46,846 bases of DNA from Verrucomicrobiia bacterium. GTDB taxonomy: Bacteria > Verrucomicrobiota > Verrucomicrobiia > Limisphaerales > UBA8199. Both the position numbers and the translations under genes were made by a program. The notes below the pieces were generated by a model. It did not search any database, was not told the DNA's origin, and worked only from the letters and a program-made list of their open reading frames with translations. Each line of letters starts with the position of its first letter. Within the stretch, counting starts at the first letter, position 1. Positions 1 through 9,029 of this stretch are shown piece after piece. The stretch is taken from the NCBI GenBank assembly GCA_035946615.1, contig DASYZB010000024.1:1-46846 (forward strand). Reading direction: 5' to 3'.

Positions 1-363
1 GGGCGTTTGTTACTCCTATACGGAGAAACCGCCTCCTTGTTGAGGCTAAAATGCCGGCACCTCCGGGTGTCGCGCCTGCACCGACCGGAACCATTCGAAC
101 TTTAACTACATCTCGTCGGTCTGAGGCTCTGCCTCGCTAGAAACCTATTCCATTTGCCCTCGGAACCGGGCGGTGGACTCTCATTAACACCCCCATTCAT
201 GGCCATGAATGGGGGTGTTAATGAGACCTGCGAAGAACTTTGTCTCACACCCCAAATTCGGCCTCCTAATTAGCAGCCCTGCTTATAGGGTACAGACCCC
301 ATTCCCTTCCGGGCCTTTCAAGCTGATAATGCTCCTGAGCACTTCGATAAAGCGGAAGCAACT
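1..363. other. Non-coding leader region with small hairpins
   Basis: No convincing gene is seen before the response regulator. The first 140 bases contain several short stems: CTCC/GGAG at 13-16 and 22-25, GCCTC/GAGGC at 31-35 and 42-46, CACC/GGTG closing a TCCG loop at 58-69, and GAGGC/GCCTC at 123-127 and 131-135. The repeated GCCTC/GAGGC arms could also pair with each other across about 90 bases, so alternative structures are possible. The palindrome at 179-226 is listed separately. Whether this is a structured RNA, a dispersed repeat or the remains of an element cannot be decided from one copy. Confidence 0.35.
179..226. repeat. 48-bp perfect palindrome
   Basis: Every base pairs with its partner around the centre between 202 and 203 (ATGGCCAT core); symmetry breaks at 178/227. 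Each arm is 24 bases and contains ACACCCCCATTCAT. There is no loop and no following T-run, so it is not a classical intrinsic terminator, though as RNA it would fold into a very strong hairpin. It could be a dispersed palindromic repeat or a large operator. Confidence 0.9.
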
Positions 364-834
364 ATGGACATCCCGCTAACCATCCTGGTGGCAGAAGACG
401 AACTGAACGATGCTTTGTTGTTGCAACGGGCTTTTCTTAAAGCCGGTGTTAAAACCCCCGTGCATTTTGCCGGCGATGGCCAGGAGGTATTGGATTATTT
501 GCAGGGAAAGCCGCCTTTCGAAAGCCCGGTAGAATTTCCCTTGCCCACGCTTCTGCTGCTGGATTTGAAATTGCCCCGGGTGGACGGCTTCGAGGTACTG
601 GAGTGGTTGCGCAGCCAGCCGCGGTTGCGCCGAATGCTGGTAGTAGTCTTTAGTTCGTCTGATGATCCAAAGGATGTCCAGCGCGCCTACGCCCTGGGCG
701 CCAATTCTTACCTTGTAAAGCCAAGAGACCCAAAGGAATTAGTACGGGTGGTCGAACGGCTGCAAAGCCTTTGGTCGTCAATTGAAAGCGAGCCAGCGCC
801 CTTAGGCGCCGAGGTGGCGCTGCTGAACATTTAA
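364..834 (+). CDS. Single-domain response regulator (Rcp1/CheY-like)
   Basis: A stand-alone receiver domain of 156 residues with no output domain, so it probably passes phosphate to or from a partner or acts by protein binding in the cytoplasm. The receiver hallmarks are present: acidic pair E11/D12, phospho-acceptor D67 within LLLLDLKLP, serine at about 97-98 after the beta4 strand, and K119 in LVKP. The long loop before D67 and the LDYLQG motif are typical of the Rcp1 group, which usually works with phytochrome-like or other hybrid histidine kinases. No kinase gene is adjacent. A GGAAG sequence lies five bases before the ATG. The C-terminal 25 residues are variable. Confidence 0.9.
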   Translation: MDIPLTILVAEDELNDALLLQRAFLKAGVKTPVHFAGDGQEVLDYLQGKPPFESPVEFPLPTLLLLDLKLPRVDGFEVLEWLRSQPRLRRMLVVVFSSSDDPKDVQRAYALGANSYLVKPRDPKELVRVVERLQSLWSSIESEPAPLGAEVALLNI

Positions 835-845
835 CCTGAGCCGTT

Positions 846-1760
846 TCAAACCGATTTTGCGGTCGAGGCAGGCGCTGGCTGTTGCGAGGGCCGCCCAATC
901 TGGCGTGAAAGACCCAAAATGAGTCCAGCCACAATGGTCAGGCATCCCCAGAACTGGCCCCAATTAAGCCGTTCGCCAAGCCAAAGGGCCGCCAGGCCAA
1001 CGCCGAACACCGATTGAGTAAAAATAGTCAGAGCGGCCACATTGAGCGGGCATTCCCGGATAACAATAAACCAGATGCTGTAGCCAACAGCAGTACAGAT
1101 AACACCCAACCCAAGCAGTAACAACCAGGCCGTGAAGCTCAGGTTCCGGGCCGCCATCAGCGTCTGTTTGCCATCGATAGCGAGGTTTGCGGCGGTGCCC
1201 ACCCACAGCGAGATGGCCAGCATCTTCATCACACTCGAGCGGGTCACAATGGGTTTGCCCATGACTGAGTACGCTGCTTCGCAAATGAACGAAGAGAGGA
1301 ATATCAGGCTGGCGGCAAGACCGGCCCACTGAAAGCCAGTCCGGCCTGACCCGTGAAGGAGGGCAACGCCACAGGCCCCCAAAGCGAAGCCGGCCAAACG
1401 GCGTGGTCCGATATGCTCGCGCAGGAACAGGGCGGCGGCCAAAGAGGTCACCAGCGGCTCAAAAGCAGTCAAAACGGCAGAATTGCCCGCAGAACCGAGC
1501 TGATTTCCATAGACTTGGAGGCGCTGCCCAACTACATAAAGGACCAGGCCCATTGCGCAAGTCACCCACAGATCACGTCCTCGCGGGGCGTGCCCAGGCA
1601 ACCAAGGCCAAGCAAAGAGCAAACAAAGTGCAGCCACGCCGAAGCGCAGTGTCACAATGCCGCCGGTGGGAAGGCCCGGCCCAATCAGTTTGTACGCGGA
1701 ATAAACGGCAGCCCAACAAAAGTTCATCACCAGGAGAATTATTAAATATGCGGGCTTCAT
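846..1760 (-). CDS. EamA/DMT-family transporter
   Basis: A 304-residue inner-membrane protein with about ten hydrophobic segments arranged as two EamA repeats (roughly residues 5-135 and 150-290), the pattern of drug/metabolite exporters such as RhaT or YdcZ relatives. The family moves small metabolites or amino acids; the substrate cannot be read from the sequence. Each repeat ends with the usual glutamate-containing segment (FLREHIG and WLGERLNWGQFWG). It converges with the response-regulator gene, 11 bases apart, and diverges from the macA-like gene. No clear ribosome binding site precedes the ATG; a perfect 12-bp palindrome lies upstream at 1781-1792. Confidence 0.88.
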   Translation of the reverse strand: MKPAYLIILLVMNFCWAAVYSAYKLIGPGLPTGGIVTLRFGVAALCLLFAWPWLPGHAPRGRDLWVTCAMGLVLYVVGQRLQVYGNQLGSAGNSAVLTAFEPLVTSLAAALFLREHIGPRRLAGFALGACGVALLHGSGRTGFQWAGLAASLIFLSSFICEAAYSVMGKPIVTRSSVMKMLAISLWVGTAANLAIDGKQTLMAARNLSFTAWLLLLGLGVICTAVGYSIWFIVIRECPLNVAALTIFTQSVFGVGLAALWLGERLNWGQFWGCLTIVAGLILGLSRQIGRPSQQPAPASTAKSV

Positions 1761-1780
1761 CTGCGTCTAATGGCGCAGAA

Positions 1781-1792
1781 CAAAACGTTTTG
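1781..1792. promoter_or_regulatory. Perfect 12-bp palindrome between divergent genes
   Basis: CAAAACGTTTTG lies 20 bases upstream of the eamA start and 126 bases upstream of the macA-like start. An almost identical string, CAAACGTTTTG, occurs at 9944-9954 in the hisA/outer-membrane-protein divergent region. The shape is that of a small-repressor operator, but no cognate regulator is evident. Confidence 0.25.
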
Positions 1793-1918
1793 CCTTAGAA
1801 CTGGCAAGCTTGGATTTGGCGAGCGGGCGAGCTGTTGCTGTAGATGTCCTGTTGCCTCCCCATGGGCGATTCGCTTTGGCTTGCATCGCAAGCGACGGTC
1901 TTGTCGGAAGTTTCGAAC

Positions 1919-3211
1919 ATGAAAAAATGGATCATTCTGATCGCTGTCGCCGCCGCTGGCGCAGGCGGGTACTTCGGGTGGAAGCAATGGCAAAAGAAAG
2001 CGGCCGTTGCGGATGGTCCGGACCGGCCGACAACAGCGGTGACGGAGCTTAGGGACATTAATTTTGCCGTCAACGCAGCCGGCGAGATAGCCCCCGCCGA
2101 GCAGGTCTCGGTGCGGCCCGAGATCAATGGATTGCTGCTGACCTTGCCAGTGGATGTGGGGGATCATGTGAAGAAAGACGCGTTGTTGTTCAAGCTCGAT
2201 GACAGCGAATTGCAGCAAACAAGGGCCTCGAATCTTACCGATATCGACAAGGCCAAGCTCGGAGTCGAGAAGGCCGAACGTGATTTCAAACGGGCTCAAC
2301 AGTTGCTGGCGGATAAACTCATTTCGCAAGAGGTCTTCGACGATACCAAAACTGATTTTGACCTTGCCAAAAACAGCCTGGAAAGCGCGCAAAAGGTCCT
2401 GGCCATCACCGAGGAGCGACTGACCAAAACGGAAGTCCGGGCGCCGTTTGATTGCACGGTACTGACGCGACCTGTTTCGATTGGACAAGCGGTTTCCGGT
2501 TCGGGCGGATTCAACAGCGGCACAGAAGTGCTGACAATTGCCGACCTGAACTCGATGGTGATTAATGCGCAAGTCAATCAGGCGGACATCCCGCGGCTCA
2601 AGGCGGGCGAGCCGGTGGAGGTGACCATCGAAGCGGTGCCGGGTCTGCAGGCGACCGGCGTGGTTGAGCGCATCTCGCCCCAGGCAACGATCAAAAATAA
2701 TATCAAAGGTTACCCGGTGCGCATTGTGCTCAAGAACGTCGATCCCCGTGTGCGGCCCGGCATGACAGCCAACGCCCGCATCCCTGTCGCCACGGCCGCC
2801 AACGTCACCGCCGTCCCTCTTGAAGCTGTCTTTACCGAGAAAAACCCGGATACGGGCGAAATGGAGCGGTTTGTCTATGTGCAGCATGGCGGCAATTTCG
2901 AAAAGAGGAACGTGAAGGTGGGCATCTCCGATTTTTTTTATGCTGAGATACAGGACGGTTTGAAACCGGGGGAGGTGGTCTCTTTGGAAATGCCCTCTGA
3001 CGAACAAGACAAGCCGAACGGGCAACTTGCAGGCCAGCACGCGGTGGCAGAAACCGCTCCGTCCGGGGCCAAACCAGCCGTTGTTGCGAGCGTCAGCCGG
3101 ACTAATGCCCCGGCGGCCCTGCCGGGCGCTGCGCCAGCCGAGCCGGCGCCCAAGCTCCCTCCGGCCGCCGTCCAGCCGGGCGGCAGGGCCTCGGCTGCTG
3201 GAAAATCTTGA
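1919..3211 (+). CDS. MacA-like periplasmic adaptor (HlyD/RND membrane fusion protein)
   Basis: A 430-residue adaptor linking an inner-membrane ABC transporter to an outer-membrane channel. It has one N-terminal membrane anchor (residues 3-20), a barrel-sandwich/lipoyl half with the VRPEINGLL motif, a helical hairpin rich in charged residues (about 110-165), the second lipoyl half (VRAPFDCTVLTRPVSIGQ), and beta-barrel and membrane-proximal domains to about residue 355. The tail is a low-complexity Ala/Pro stretch. The ATG at 1919 is chosen over one 75 bases upstream because it begins directly at the membrane anchor and follows GGAAG. It ends one base before the ATPase gene, so the two are surely co-transcribed. 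Confidence 0.9.
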   Translation: MKKWIILIAVAAAGAGGYFGWKQWQKKAAVADGPDRPTTAVTELRDINFAVNAAGEIAPAEQVSVRPEINGLLLTLPVDVGDHVKKDALLFKLDDSELQQTRASNLTDIDKAKLGVEKAERDFKRAQQLLADKLISQEVFDDTKTDFDLAKNSLESAQKVLAITEERLTKTEVRAPFDCTVLTRPVSIGQAVSGSGGFNSGTEVLTIADLNSMVINAQVNQADIPRLKAGEPVEVTIEAVPGLQATGVVERISPQATIKNNIKGYPVRIVLKNVDPRVRPGMTANARIPVATAANVTAVPLEAVFTEKNPDTGEMERFVYVQHGGNFEKRNVKVGISDFFYAEIQDGLKPGEVVSLEMPSDEQDKPNGQLAGQHAVAETAPSGAKPAVVASVSRTNAPAALPGAAPAEPAPKLPPAAVQPGGRASAAGKS

Positions 3212-3212
3212 T

Positions 3213-3977
3213 ATGGCCCTGGTTGAACTTCGAAAGGTAAGCAAAATCTATCGCGTTGGAGAAGAAGAGATTCGCGCGCTGGACGACGTGACCCTCGATA
3301 TCGAGGAAGGGGAATTCATTTCGATTATAGGCCCTTCCGGCAGCGGCAAATCGACTCTGATGCACATCCTGGGCTGTCTGGACTCACCGACACAGGGCAC
3401 GATTAGGCTGGATGGCATCATGATCCACAACGCCACCGCGCGGGCTTTGGCAGCTATCCGGAACCGGAAAATAGGGTTTGTATTTCAGTTTTTCAATCTG
3501 CTGCCCAAATTGAGCGTGATGCAGAATGTTGAGTTGCCGATGATTTACAGCGGTATTCCAGGCAAGGAACGCCGGGAACGAGCCATGGCCTCTTTGGAAG
3601 CGGTCGGCATGGCCAATCGGGCCAAACACAGGCCCAGCCAGCTTTCGGGCGGCCAGCAACAGCGCGCCGCAATCGCCCGAGCGCTGGTCAACAGTCCGAG
3701 GATTGTCTTTGCGGATGAGCCGACCGGCAATCTCGACTCGCACACGGGCGAGGCCATCCTCCAGCTCTTTCGACAGCTCAGCCAGGAAGGGCGCACGATT
3801 GTGCTGGTCACTCACGACCCTGAAATTGCCGCAGTCACTCCGCGCCGAATCGAAATCCGCGATGGGAAGGTGGCGGTGCAGGTGGATTTGGCGCTGGCTG
3901 GCCTGGACCGGCGGCAAGCGCCGCAAAGCTCGACGTTTCCCACGCCTGCTAAATCAGCCGCGGGTGTGCAGTCCTAA
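3213..3977 (+). CDS. MacB-type ABC transporter ATP-binding protein (LolD-like)
   Basis: A 254-residue ATPase that powers the following permeases. Walker A GPSGSGKST is at residues 40-48, the Q-loop in FVFQFFNLLP near 90, the signature LSGGQQQR at 144-151, Walker B IVFADEP near 164-170 and the H-loop VTHD at 199-202. In MacB proper the ATPase is fused to the permease; here it is separate, as in LolCDE or YknYZ. The start lies one base after the adaptor stop. The last 25 residues are an unconserved Pro/Ser tail. Type: mechanotransmission (MacB superfamily) ABC system; cargo is unknown. Confidence 0.93.
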   Translation: MALVELRKVSKIYRVGEEEIRALDDVTLDIEEGEFISIIGPSGSGKSTLMHILGCLDSPTQGTIRLDGIMIHNATARALAAIRNRKIGFVFQFFNLLPKLSVMQNVELPMIYSGIPGKERRERAMASLEAVGMANRAKHRPSQLSGGQQQRAAIARALVNSPRIVFADEPTGNLDSHTGEAILQLFRQLSQEGRTIVLVTHDPEIAAVTPRRIEIRDGKVAVQVDLALAGLDRRQAPQSSTFPTPAKSAAGVQS

Positions 3978-4102
3978 GGACGTGTTGGGAAAATGATTGG
4001 CTCCCCTTGCTCCTCGTTCTGGTGGATGGCCTCGATTTTTCAGGACGTTTCGAGAGCGCCGGCGTCCGATTCATTCTCAACACGCGCTCGGGGGTCACGA
4101 TC

Positions 4103-5545
4103 ATGAGGGCCTCAAAGGACATGCTGGACAGCGAAACGCTTCGCCCCGCATCGGCCCAACTTGGCATCACCATCCAAAGTGGCTTGCGCGAAATCTGGGC
4201 GCACAAGTTCCGTTCTATGCTGACGATGCTGGGGATTATTCTGGGCGTCGGGAGCCTGGTAGCGATGTCCGCCCTGGTGACTGGGATGGAAAGGGGCGCC
4301 AAGGAAGCCTTGATCGCCATTGGAGGCCTGGAGAAGGTCCGGGTCGAGGCCCAGGAACTGCCGGTCGAACAACGGTACCTGGCTGACGAAGCGGTGGGTA
4401 TCACGGTTAATGATGTCTATGCCTTGGAGCAAAGCGCGCCGCTGGTCACCCGCATTTCGCCTGAGATGAGATTCCCCGCCACTTTTTCGGCCAACGGCAA
4501 GCGCTTCCGCCCGTGGAATTGCGTCGGGGTATGGCCCGTGGCGGTTGAAATGAATGAACACGTAATCGAGCACGGGCGGATGTTCAATGAATTGGATGAT
4601 GAATTGGCGCGCAGCGTTTGCGTCATTGGCACCGACGTGCGCGACCGGCTTTGGGGTTCGCCGGAGGAAATGGGCCGCGAGATCGTTCCGGTCGGCGAGA
4701 CGGTATTTATCAATGGCGTGCCGTTCACCGTCATCGGCATGTTCAAGCATTATGAGAGCGAACACGATCGCAAGGCCCGTGAATTGGCTCAAGCAGAGGC
4801 GGCCAAAAAGGGAGGGGCCGCCACGCGCCGTCGCGCAGGCCGCTCGCGAAGCGGAGGCGTGTTTGCCTGGAAGAATCGAACGGTCTATCTGCCGCTCAAT
4901 ACGGTTTGGATGAAATTCCGCTCGGGAGCGACCTGGACGGCCATTACTGCTGGAGGCAATAACAGCACGGCGACCGGAGCGACGGGCGACCCCCGCCTTT
5001 CGAGCCTTGAACTCAAGATAGCCAGCGTGGACCTGCTGCCCCAAGCGCTGCAACAGGTGCGCAACGTCCTGATGAGCACCCACAGGGGCATCGAGGATTT
5101 CACCTTCCGCACGCAGGAAGATTGGGCGGACCAAATCAAGACATTCATCCATAATGCCCGGTTAAGCGGGGGCCTGATAGCCGGCATCAGCCTGCTGGTG
5201 GGAGGCATTGGAATTATGAATATCATGCTGGCCAGCATTTCCGAGCGGGTTCGGGAAATCGGCATTCGTAAATCGGTTGGCGCCGCCACGAGCGATATTT
5301 TTATACAGATTCTGGTCGAATCAGTGGTCATCGCGATACTGGGTGGATTAGTGGGCCTGGTTTTCTCATTTGTGTTTGTTTCCTTTATCAGTTCGGTATC
5401 GCCCACTGGCAATGCGCCGGTGGTGACCGCCACCGCGTTGGCCGTGGCTTTCGGTTTCAGCGCATTGGTGGGCGTCCTGGCCGGCATTTTTCCCGCTATT
5501 AAAGCTGCCAACCTCAACCCGATCCAAGCTTTGAGGTATGACTAA
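4103..5545 (+). CDS. MacB-like ABC permease, first of a pair
   Basis: A 480-residue permease of the FtsX/MacB fold: an N-terminal transmembrane helix in the conserved segment HKFRSMLTMLGIILGVGSL, a large periplasmic domain (about residues 60-350), then three C-terminal helices with the SERVREIGIRKSVGA coupling motif. An ATG at 4103 after GGGGGT is preferred; an upstream TTG in the same frame would add 32 residues unlike the family. A short Arg/Lys-rich insertion lies near residue 235-255. It is closely related to the next gene, so the transporter is probably a heterodimer of the two permeases with two copies of the ATPase. Confidence 0.88.
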   Translation: MRASKDMLDSETLRPASAQLGITIQSGLREIWAHKFRSMLTMLGIILGVGSLVAMSALVTGMERGAKEALIAIGGLEKVRVEAQELPVEQRYLADEAVGITVNDVYALEQSAPLVTRISPEMRFPATFSANGKRFRPWNCVGVWPVAVEMNEHVIEHGRMFNELDDELARSVCVIGTDVRDRLWGSPEEMGREIVPVGETVFINGVPFTVIGMFKHYESEHDRKARELAQAEAAKKGGAATRRRAGRSRSGGVFAWKNRTVYLPLNTVWMKFRSGATWTAITAGGNNSTATGATGDPRLSSLELKIASVDLLPQALQQVRNVLMSTHRGIEDFTFRTQEDWADQIKTFIHNARLSGGLIAGISLLVGGIGIMNIMLASISERVREIGIRKSVGAATSDIFIQILVESVVIAILGGLVGLVFSFVFVSFISSVSPTGNAPVVTATALAVAFGFSALVGVLAGIFPAIKAANLNPIQALRYD

Positions 5546-5560
5546 GCCACTTCAGGCCCC

Positions 5561-6913
5561 ATGCTCTCGTTAAACACTATTATAGTCGGTCTGAAGGAGG
5601 TCTGGGCCCACAAGTTCCGCTCGGTGCTGACGATGCTTGGGATTATCCTGGGGGTTGGCAGCCTGGTGGGGATGGCCGCTATCATCAAAGGAATGGAAAA
5701 TGGGATGAAGGAAACGATGATAGCCATGGGCGGCGCGGACAAAGTGCTCCTCGAAGACCAGGATGTGCCTGCGGAGCAGGAGCACCTGGCCGATCAAGCC
5801 CCAGGCCGGACCATGGTGGATGTGGATGCCCTGCGCCAATGCGCCCCCCTGCTCCGGCTGATCTCGCCGGAAATGGCCATCAATGGCGTGTACGTCACCC
5901 ATGCCGACAAAATGGTTGTCCCCTCCGAGACGGTGGGGGTATGGCCCGCCGTGCTCGATATGAACCTCCACACCCTCCAGTATGGCCGTTTTTTTAGCGA
6001 CCTGGACGAGGAAAAGGCCAACGCGGTTTGTGTCATAGGCACCGGCATCCGGGATGAACTCTTCGGCTCACCGGACAAGGTCGGCAAGGAGATCGTCCCG
6101 ATTGGGGAGACGATCAACATCAACGGACAGCCTTTTACGATTGTCGGCATGTTTGCCCATTACGAAAGCGAACAGGACAAGAAGGAGCACCAATTAGCCA
6201 AGGAGCGGGCGCCTATAGTCCAGGCCGGCCCGGCGCGCCGGCGCGGATGGGGACACGGTAACTGGGCCTTTTACCGAAAAAACAATACGCTCTACATGCC
6301 ATTGAACACGGCCTGGATGCGATTCCGGGCAGCGGGTAATGACGATGGAGTGCCGGACAACCATCTTTCTGACATCGATATTAAGGTCAATAGCCTCGAA
6401 CAACTCGAGCCGGCGCTGCAGCAAGCGCGCAATGTGCTGATGTTAACTCATCGGGGCATCGAAGATTTCGGGTTTCGAACACAGGAGAATCAGTTGGAGA
6501 GCATTAACCAACAAATCCACAACGCACGGATGAGCGGCGGCTTTATCGCGGGCATCAGCCTAATCGTTGGAGGCATCGGGATTATGAATATCATGCTGGC
6601 CAGCATCAACGAGCGGATTCGCGAGATCGGCATCTGTAAAGCAGTCGGAGCAACCGGCGTGGCGATTTTCATCCAGGTCCTGATCGAGAGCATGGTTATT
6701 GCCCTGTTAGGGGCGGGAGTGGGGGTCGGTTTTTCCTACGCATTCGTTTGGTTGCTTGAGCACGTGAGCCCCGTGTCCAATGCGCCGGTCATTACTCCAT
6801 TGGCGATGCTGGTTGCCGTAGCTTTCAGCGCGGCGGTGGGGATTTTCGCCGGACTTTTCCCCGCCATCAAAGCGGCGCGCCTGGACCCGATACAGGCCTT
6901 GCGCTACGAATAA
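5561..6913 (+). CDS. MacB-like ABC permease, second of a pair
   Basis: A 450-residue paralogue of the preceding permease with the same layout: first helix in HKFRSVLTMLGIILGVGSL, periplasmic domain, and three C-terminal helices with NERIREIGICKAVGA. The two align along their whole length, including the RTQE segment before the second helix, showing a tandem duplication followed by divergence. It starts 15 bases after the first permease and ends the four-gene operon. Its stop lies six bases from the convergent SGNH hydrolase stop; a weak GCGC/GCGC stem covers the junction. Confidence 0.88.
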   Translation: MLSLNTIIVGLKEVWAHKFRSVLTMLGIILGVGSLVGMAAIIKGMENGMKETMIAMGGADKVLLEDQDVPAEQEHLADQAPGRTMVDVDALRQCAPLLRLISPEMAINGVYVTHADKMVVPSETVGVWPAVLDMNLHTLQYGRFFSDLDEEKANAVCVIGTGIRDELFGSPDKVGKEIVPIGETININGQPFTIVGMFAHYESEQDKKEHQLAKERAPIVQAGPARRRGWGHGNWAFYRKNNTLYMPLNTAWMRFRAAGNDDGVPDNHLSDIDIKVNSLEQLEPALQQARNVLMLTHRGIEDFGFRTQENQLESINQQIHNARMSGGFIAGISLIVGGIGIMNIMLASINERIREIGICKAVGATGVAIFIQVLIESMVIALLGAGVGVGFSYAFVWLLEHVSPVSNAPVITPLAMLVAVAFSAAVGIFAGLFPAIKAARLDPIQALRYE

Positions 6914-6919
6914 GCGCGT

Positions 6920-8263
6920 TTATTGCGCAACGATCTGAATTGTGTGGGTGACCGGGACGAATGCCGTGTGGATGGCGGCTTCGAGCGGTTGGCGCTCCTG
7001 TTCCGCCCGGCTGGCTACTCCCTCCATATCCTTTTTGGCTTCCGGGCTGCGGAACAGCTCCTTGATCTCCCGGGTCTCAAAGGCCTGCTTGGCGGCAACG
7101 GCGGCATCCACTTTCGCGAAGGCTTCGCTGAACGGATTGTTGGGGAATTCCTCGGCAAGATTAACGCCGCGAGCCAGTTGTTCAGCGGAAAAAGTGTTGC
7201 TTTCACCGCCCCAAATCACCTTGTAACTCGAGCCAGGAGCATTTTTAAACCGAAGCATCAACCGGTTGAGTTCCTTGTTGAAAGGGACCAGCGTCATACC
7301 CGAGCGAATGCTGCTGTCCTTCGAGACGTCATCATTGCCACATGCCGGATAGCCGGCAACGGCCTCGCTGCTCAACTCGCAAGGACAAAACGGATAGCGC
7401 GAGCTGCGGATTTCGAATATGCCGTCCTTTGCAGAACGCAGTTGATGGCCTCGAGAAGTTTTCATGCGGTTTCGCTTTAAATCGACGGTGAAGGTGCCCA
7501 GGTCGCCATTGAGGCCAAGGGCTTTCAGAAAGGCATAAGCCATGATCGTGTGGCCGGCCCAGCCCGGGTGAACGCCATCCTTTCCACAAATGGCATAATT
7601 GGCGCCGTACTCCTGCTGCGCCTCGGCGCCGGCGGTGACCATGGGCCAGAATACATCCGCAAAACCGACGCGCTCCTGGCGGGCAATTTCAATGCCGATA
7701 TTGCGCAGATTGCAAAGATTGAGATTCAGGTCATCCACCGTGCCCGTTGCGCTCTTGACCCAGAACGGCACCTTGCCCACGCAGCCCGCCGAGCCCTCGA
7801 CCACTCGCACTCCGTTCGCCTTAAAGGCCTCCACGATACCCGTGGAGTACTTGCGGTAAGCCCGCCCAATACGCTCTTCGTAAGAGCGGTACTCGTGGTC
7901 GTTCATGCCGTAGCACGTCGTAGCGATGGTCGGTTTGAAACGCAGGCAATCATTGGTCATACGGGCCAGAAAACCGTCTGCCCGCTCCCCGCTCCAGCCA
8001 TATTGCCTCACCCTGATTTCGAGTTCCGGCACGCAGACCGTCAGGTAATCTTCCATTAGCCGCGAGTACATCTTTTGCTCGGTAATCGAGTCGCCGCAAA
8101 TCGCGAGCCGATCGCCATGGCGCAAAAGCAGGCCCGCAGGTTGCGGCGCTTTAAGAAGCTGGAACTTTGCCAGCGCCGGGTCCGCAAGGTTGGCTTCAAA
8201 AGACCAAACCGGGGTGGAACAGGAAACGACAAGAGCCAAGACGAGAGTGATTTTCAAACGCAT
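6920..8263 (-). CDS. Secreted SGNH/GDSL-family hydrolase
   Basis: A 447-residue exported esterase-type hydrolase. An N-terminal signal peptide (about residues 1-22) is followed by block I ICGDSIT with the catalytic serine at 59, block III GMND, and block V KDGVHPGWAGH with the Asp/His pair. The SGNH domain fills roughly residues 45-250; the C-terminal half is a domain of unknown function ending in alternating charged helices. Such proteins in Verrucomicrobiota and Planctomycetota usually deacylate polysaccharides or other secreted substrates. It is transcribed away from hisA, 183 bases after the DUF2062 gene. No clear ribosome binding site is seen. Confidence 0.85.
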   Translation of the reverse strand: MRLKITLVLALVVSCSTPVWSFEANLADPALAKFQLLKAPQPAGLLLRHGDRLAICGDSITEQKMYSRLMEDYLTVCVPELEIRVRQYGWSGERADGFLARMTNDCLRFKPTIATTCYGMNDHEYRSYEERIGRAYRKYSTGIVEAFKANGVRVVEGSAGCVGKVPFWVKSATGTVDDLNLNLCNLRNIGIEIARQERVGFADVFWPMVTAGAEAQQEYGANYAICGKDGVHPGWAGHTIMAYAFLKALGLNGDLGTFTVDLKRNRMKTSRGHQLRSAKDGIFEIRSSRYPFCPCELSSEAVAGYPACGNDDVSKDSSIRSGMTLVPFNKELNRLMLRFKNAPGSSYKVIWGGESNTFSAEQLARGVNLAEEFPNNPFSEAFAKVDAAVAAKQAFETREIKELFRSPEAKKDMEGVASRAEQERQPLEAAIHTAFVPVTHTIQIVAQ

Positions 8264-8445
8264 TCAAACAATGTTTTTGCTTTAACGACACAATGGCGCC
8301 CGTATCCACCAGAAACGAAGCAGTATAGGGCGGCTTGGATTTCTGTAGATTCGAGACGGACGCCGTCACATGCGCGCAACCCATAATGCGCGGGAAACTA
8401 AGCCGATGCCAAAATCGTGTCAATCCCAGCCCGGCTTGGCTTCGT

Positions 8446-8964
8446 TTAACTCGGATTGGGCGGATGGTCCGGCGGTGGGGTTTGGGTTGCCTTTTTTCGC
8501 TGGTGCCGCGCAACGATTTGGCGTGTGAGCAGAAACGAGATGAGGGCAAAAGGCGCAGCGCAGACGCTGCCGCCCACCAGCAAGGGTTTGCCCACGGAAA
8601 AGAAAGTGGTCCAGCGCCACCAGGAAAGCCCTCTCCATTGAAAATGAGTGATGGGCGGAGGCAATTCATGGGGGTGGCTTAGAATCCAATAACCAATCGT
8701 GTATTCCCAACGGTAAATCAGAGGCATGAAGGGGAAAATAACATCATGCAATGTCCCTGCTATTACAGCAGCCAGGATGTTGCTGCCGGTTATCCAGGCA
8801 AAAAAGATGGCCGAGAGCGTTTTCAATCCCAGCAAAGGGGTAAATCCGAAGAAGACGCCAATAGCCACACCGCCGGCTATGGCTTGGGGTGTGTCGCGAA
8901 TCGCCAGCAACTTCAACGAATGCTCGTGCAGCCAGCGGTGCAGGTTAAAATCGAATTTCTTCAA
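8446..8964 (-). CDS. DUF2062 membrane protein
   Basis: A small inner-membrane protein (172 residues) of the DUF2062 family, recognised by the segment TPQAIAGGVAIGVFFGFTP and following hydrophobic stretches at about 30-50, 53-70 and 130-150. Its role is unknown; some relatives are fused to glycosyltransferases. The open frame extends upstream over hisA, but sequence like the family begins at a TTG (8964, MKKFDFNLHRWL), which I take as the start; no ATG is available in frame nearby. The last 20 residues are Pro/Lys-rich. It follows hisA on the same strand, 65 bases downstream. Confidence 0.75.
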   Translation of the reverse strand: MKKFDFNLHRWLHEHSLKLLAIRDTPQAIAGGVAIGVFFGFTPLLGLKTLSAIFFAWITGSNILAAVIAGTLHDVIFPFMPLIYRWEYTIGYWILSHPHELPPPITHFQWRGLSWWRWTTFFSVGKPLLVGGSVCAAPFALISFLLTRQIVARHQRKKATQTPPPDHPPNPS

Positions 8965-9029
8965 TGTAATTATTTTTTGAGTTCTCGACTGGTGGAAGTG
9001 CCGTGGACCAGGCACCCCGCGCCTTCCGG

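Noticed and set aside
199-273. 24-codon open frame starting inside the 48-bp palindrome
   Set aside because: No ribosome binding site and no similarity; likely chance.
1757-3244. Long minus-strand open frame (495 codons) opposite the macA-like gene
   Set aside because: Low-complexity His/Arg/Gly composition and full overlap with a clear adaptor gene; a shadow of GC-rich codon use.
4008-4020. TCCTCGTTCT near the start of the first permease as a third copy of the CCTCGTCCTCGTTCT repeat
   Set aside because: Only ten bases agree and there is no hairpin or inverted partner.
4112-5152. 346-codon minus-strand frame opposite the first permease
   Set aside because: No family resemblance, antisense to a conserved permease.
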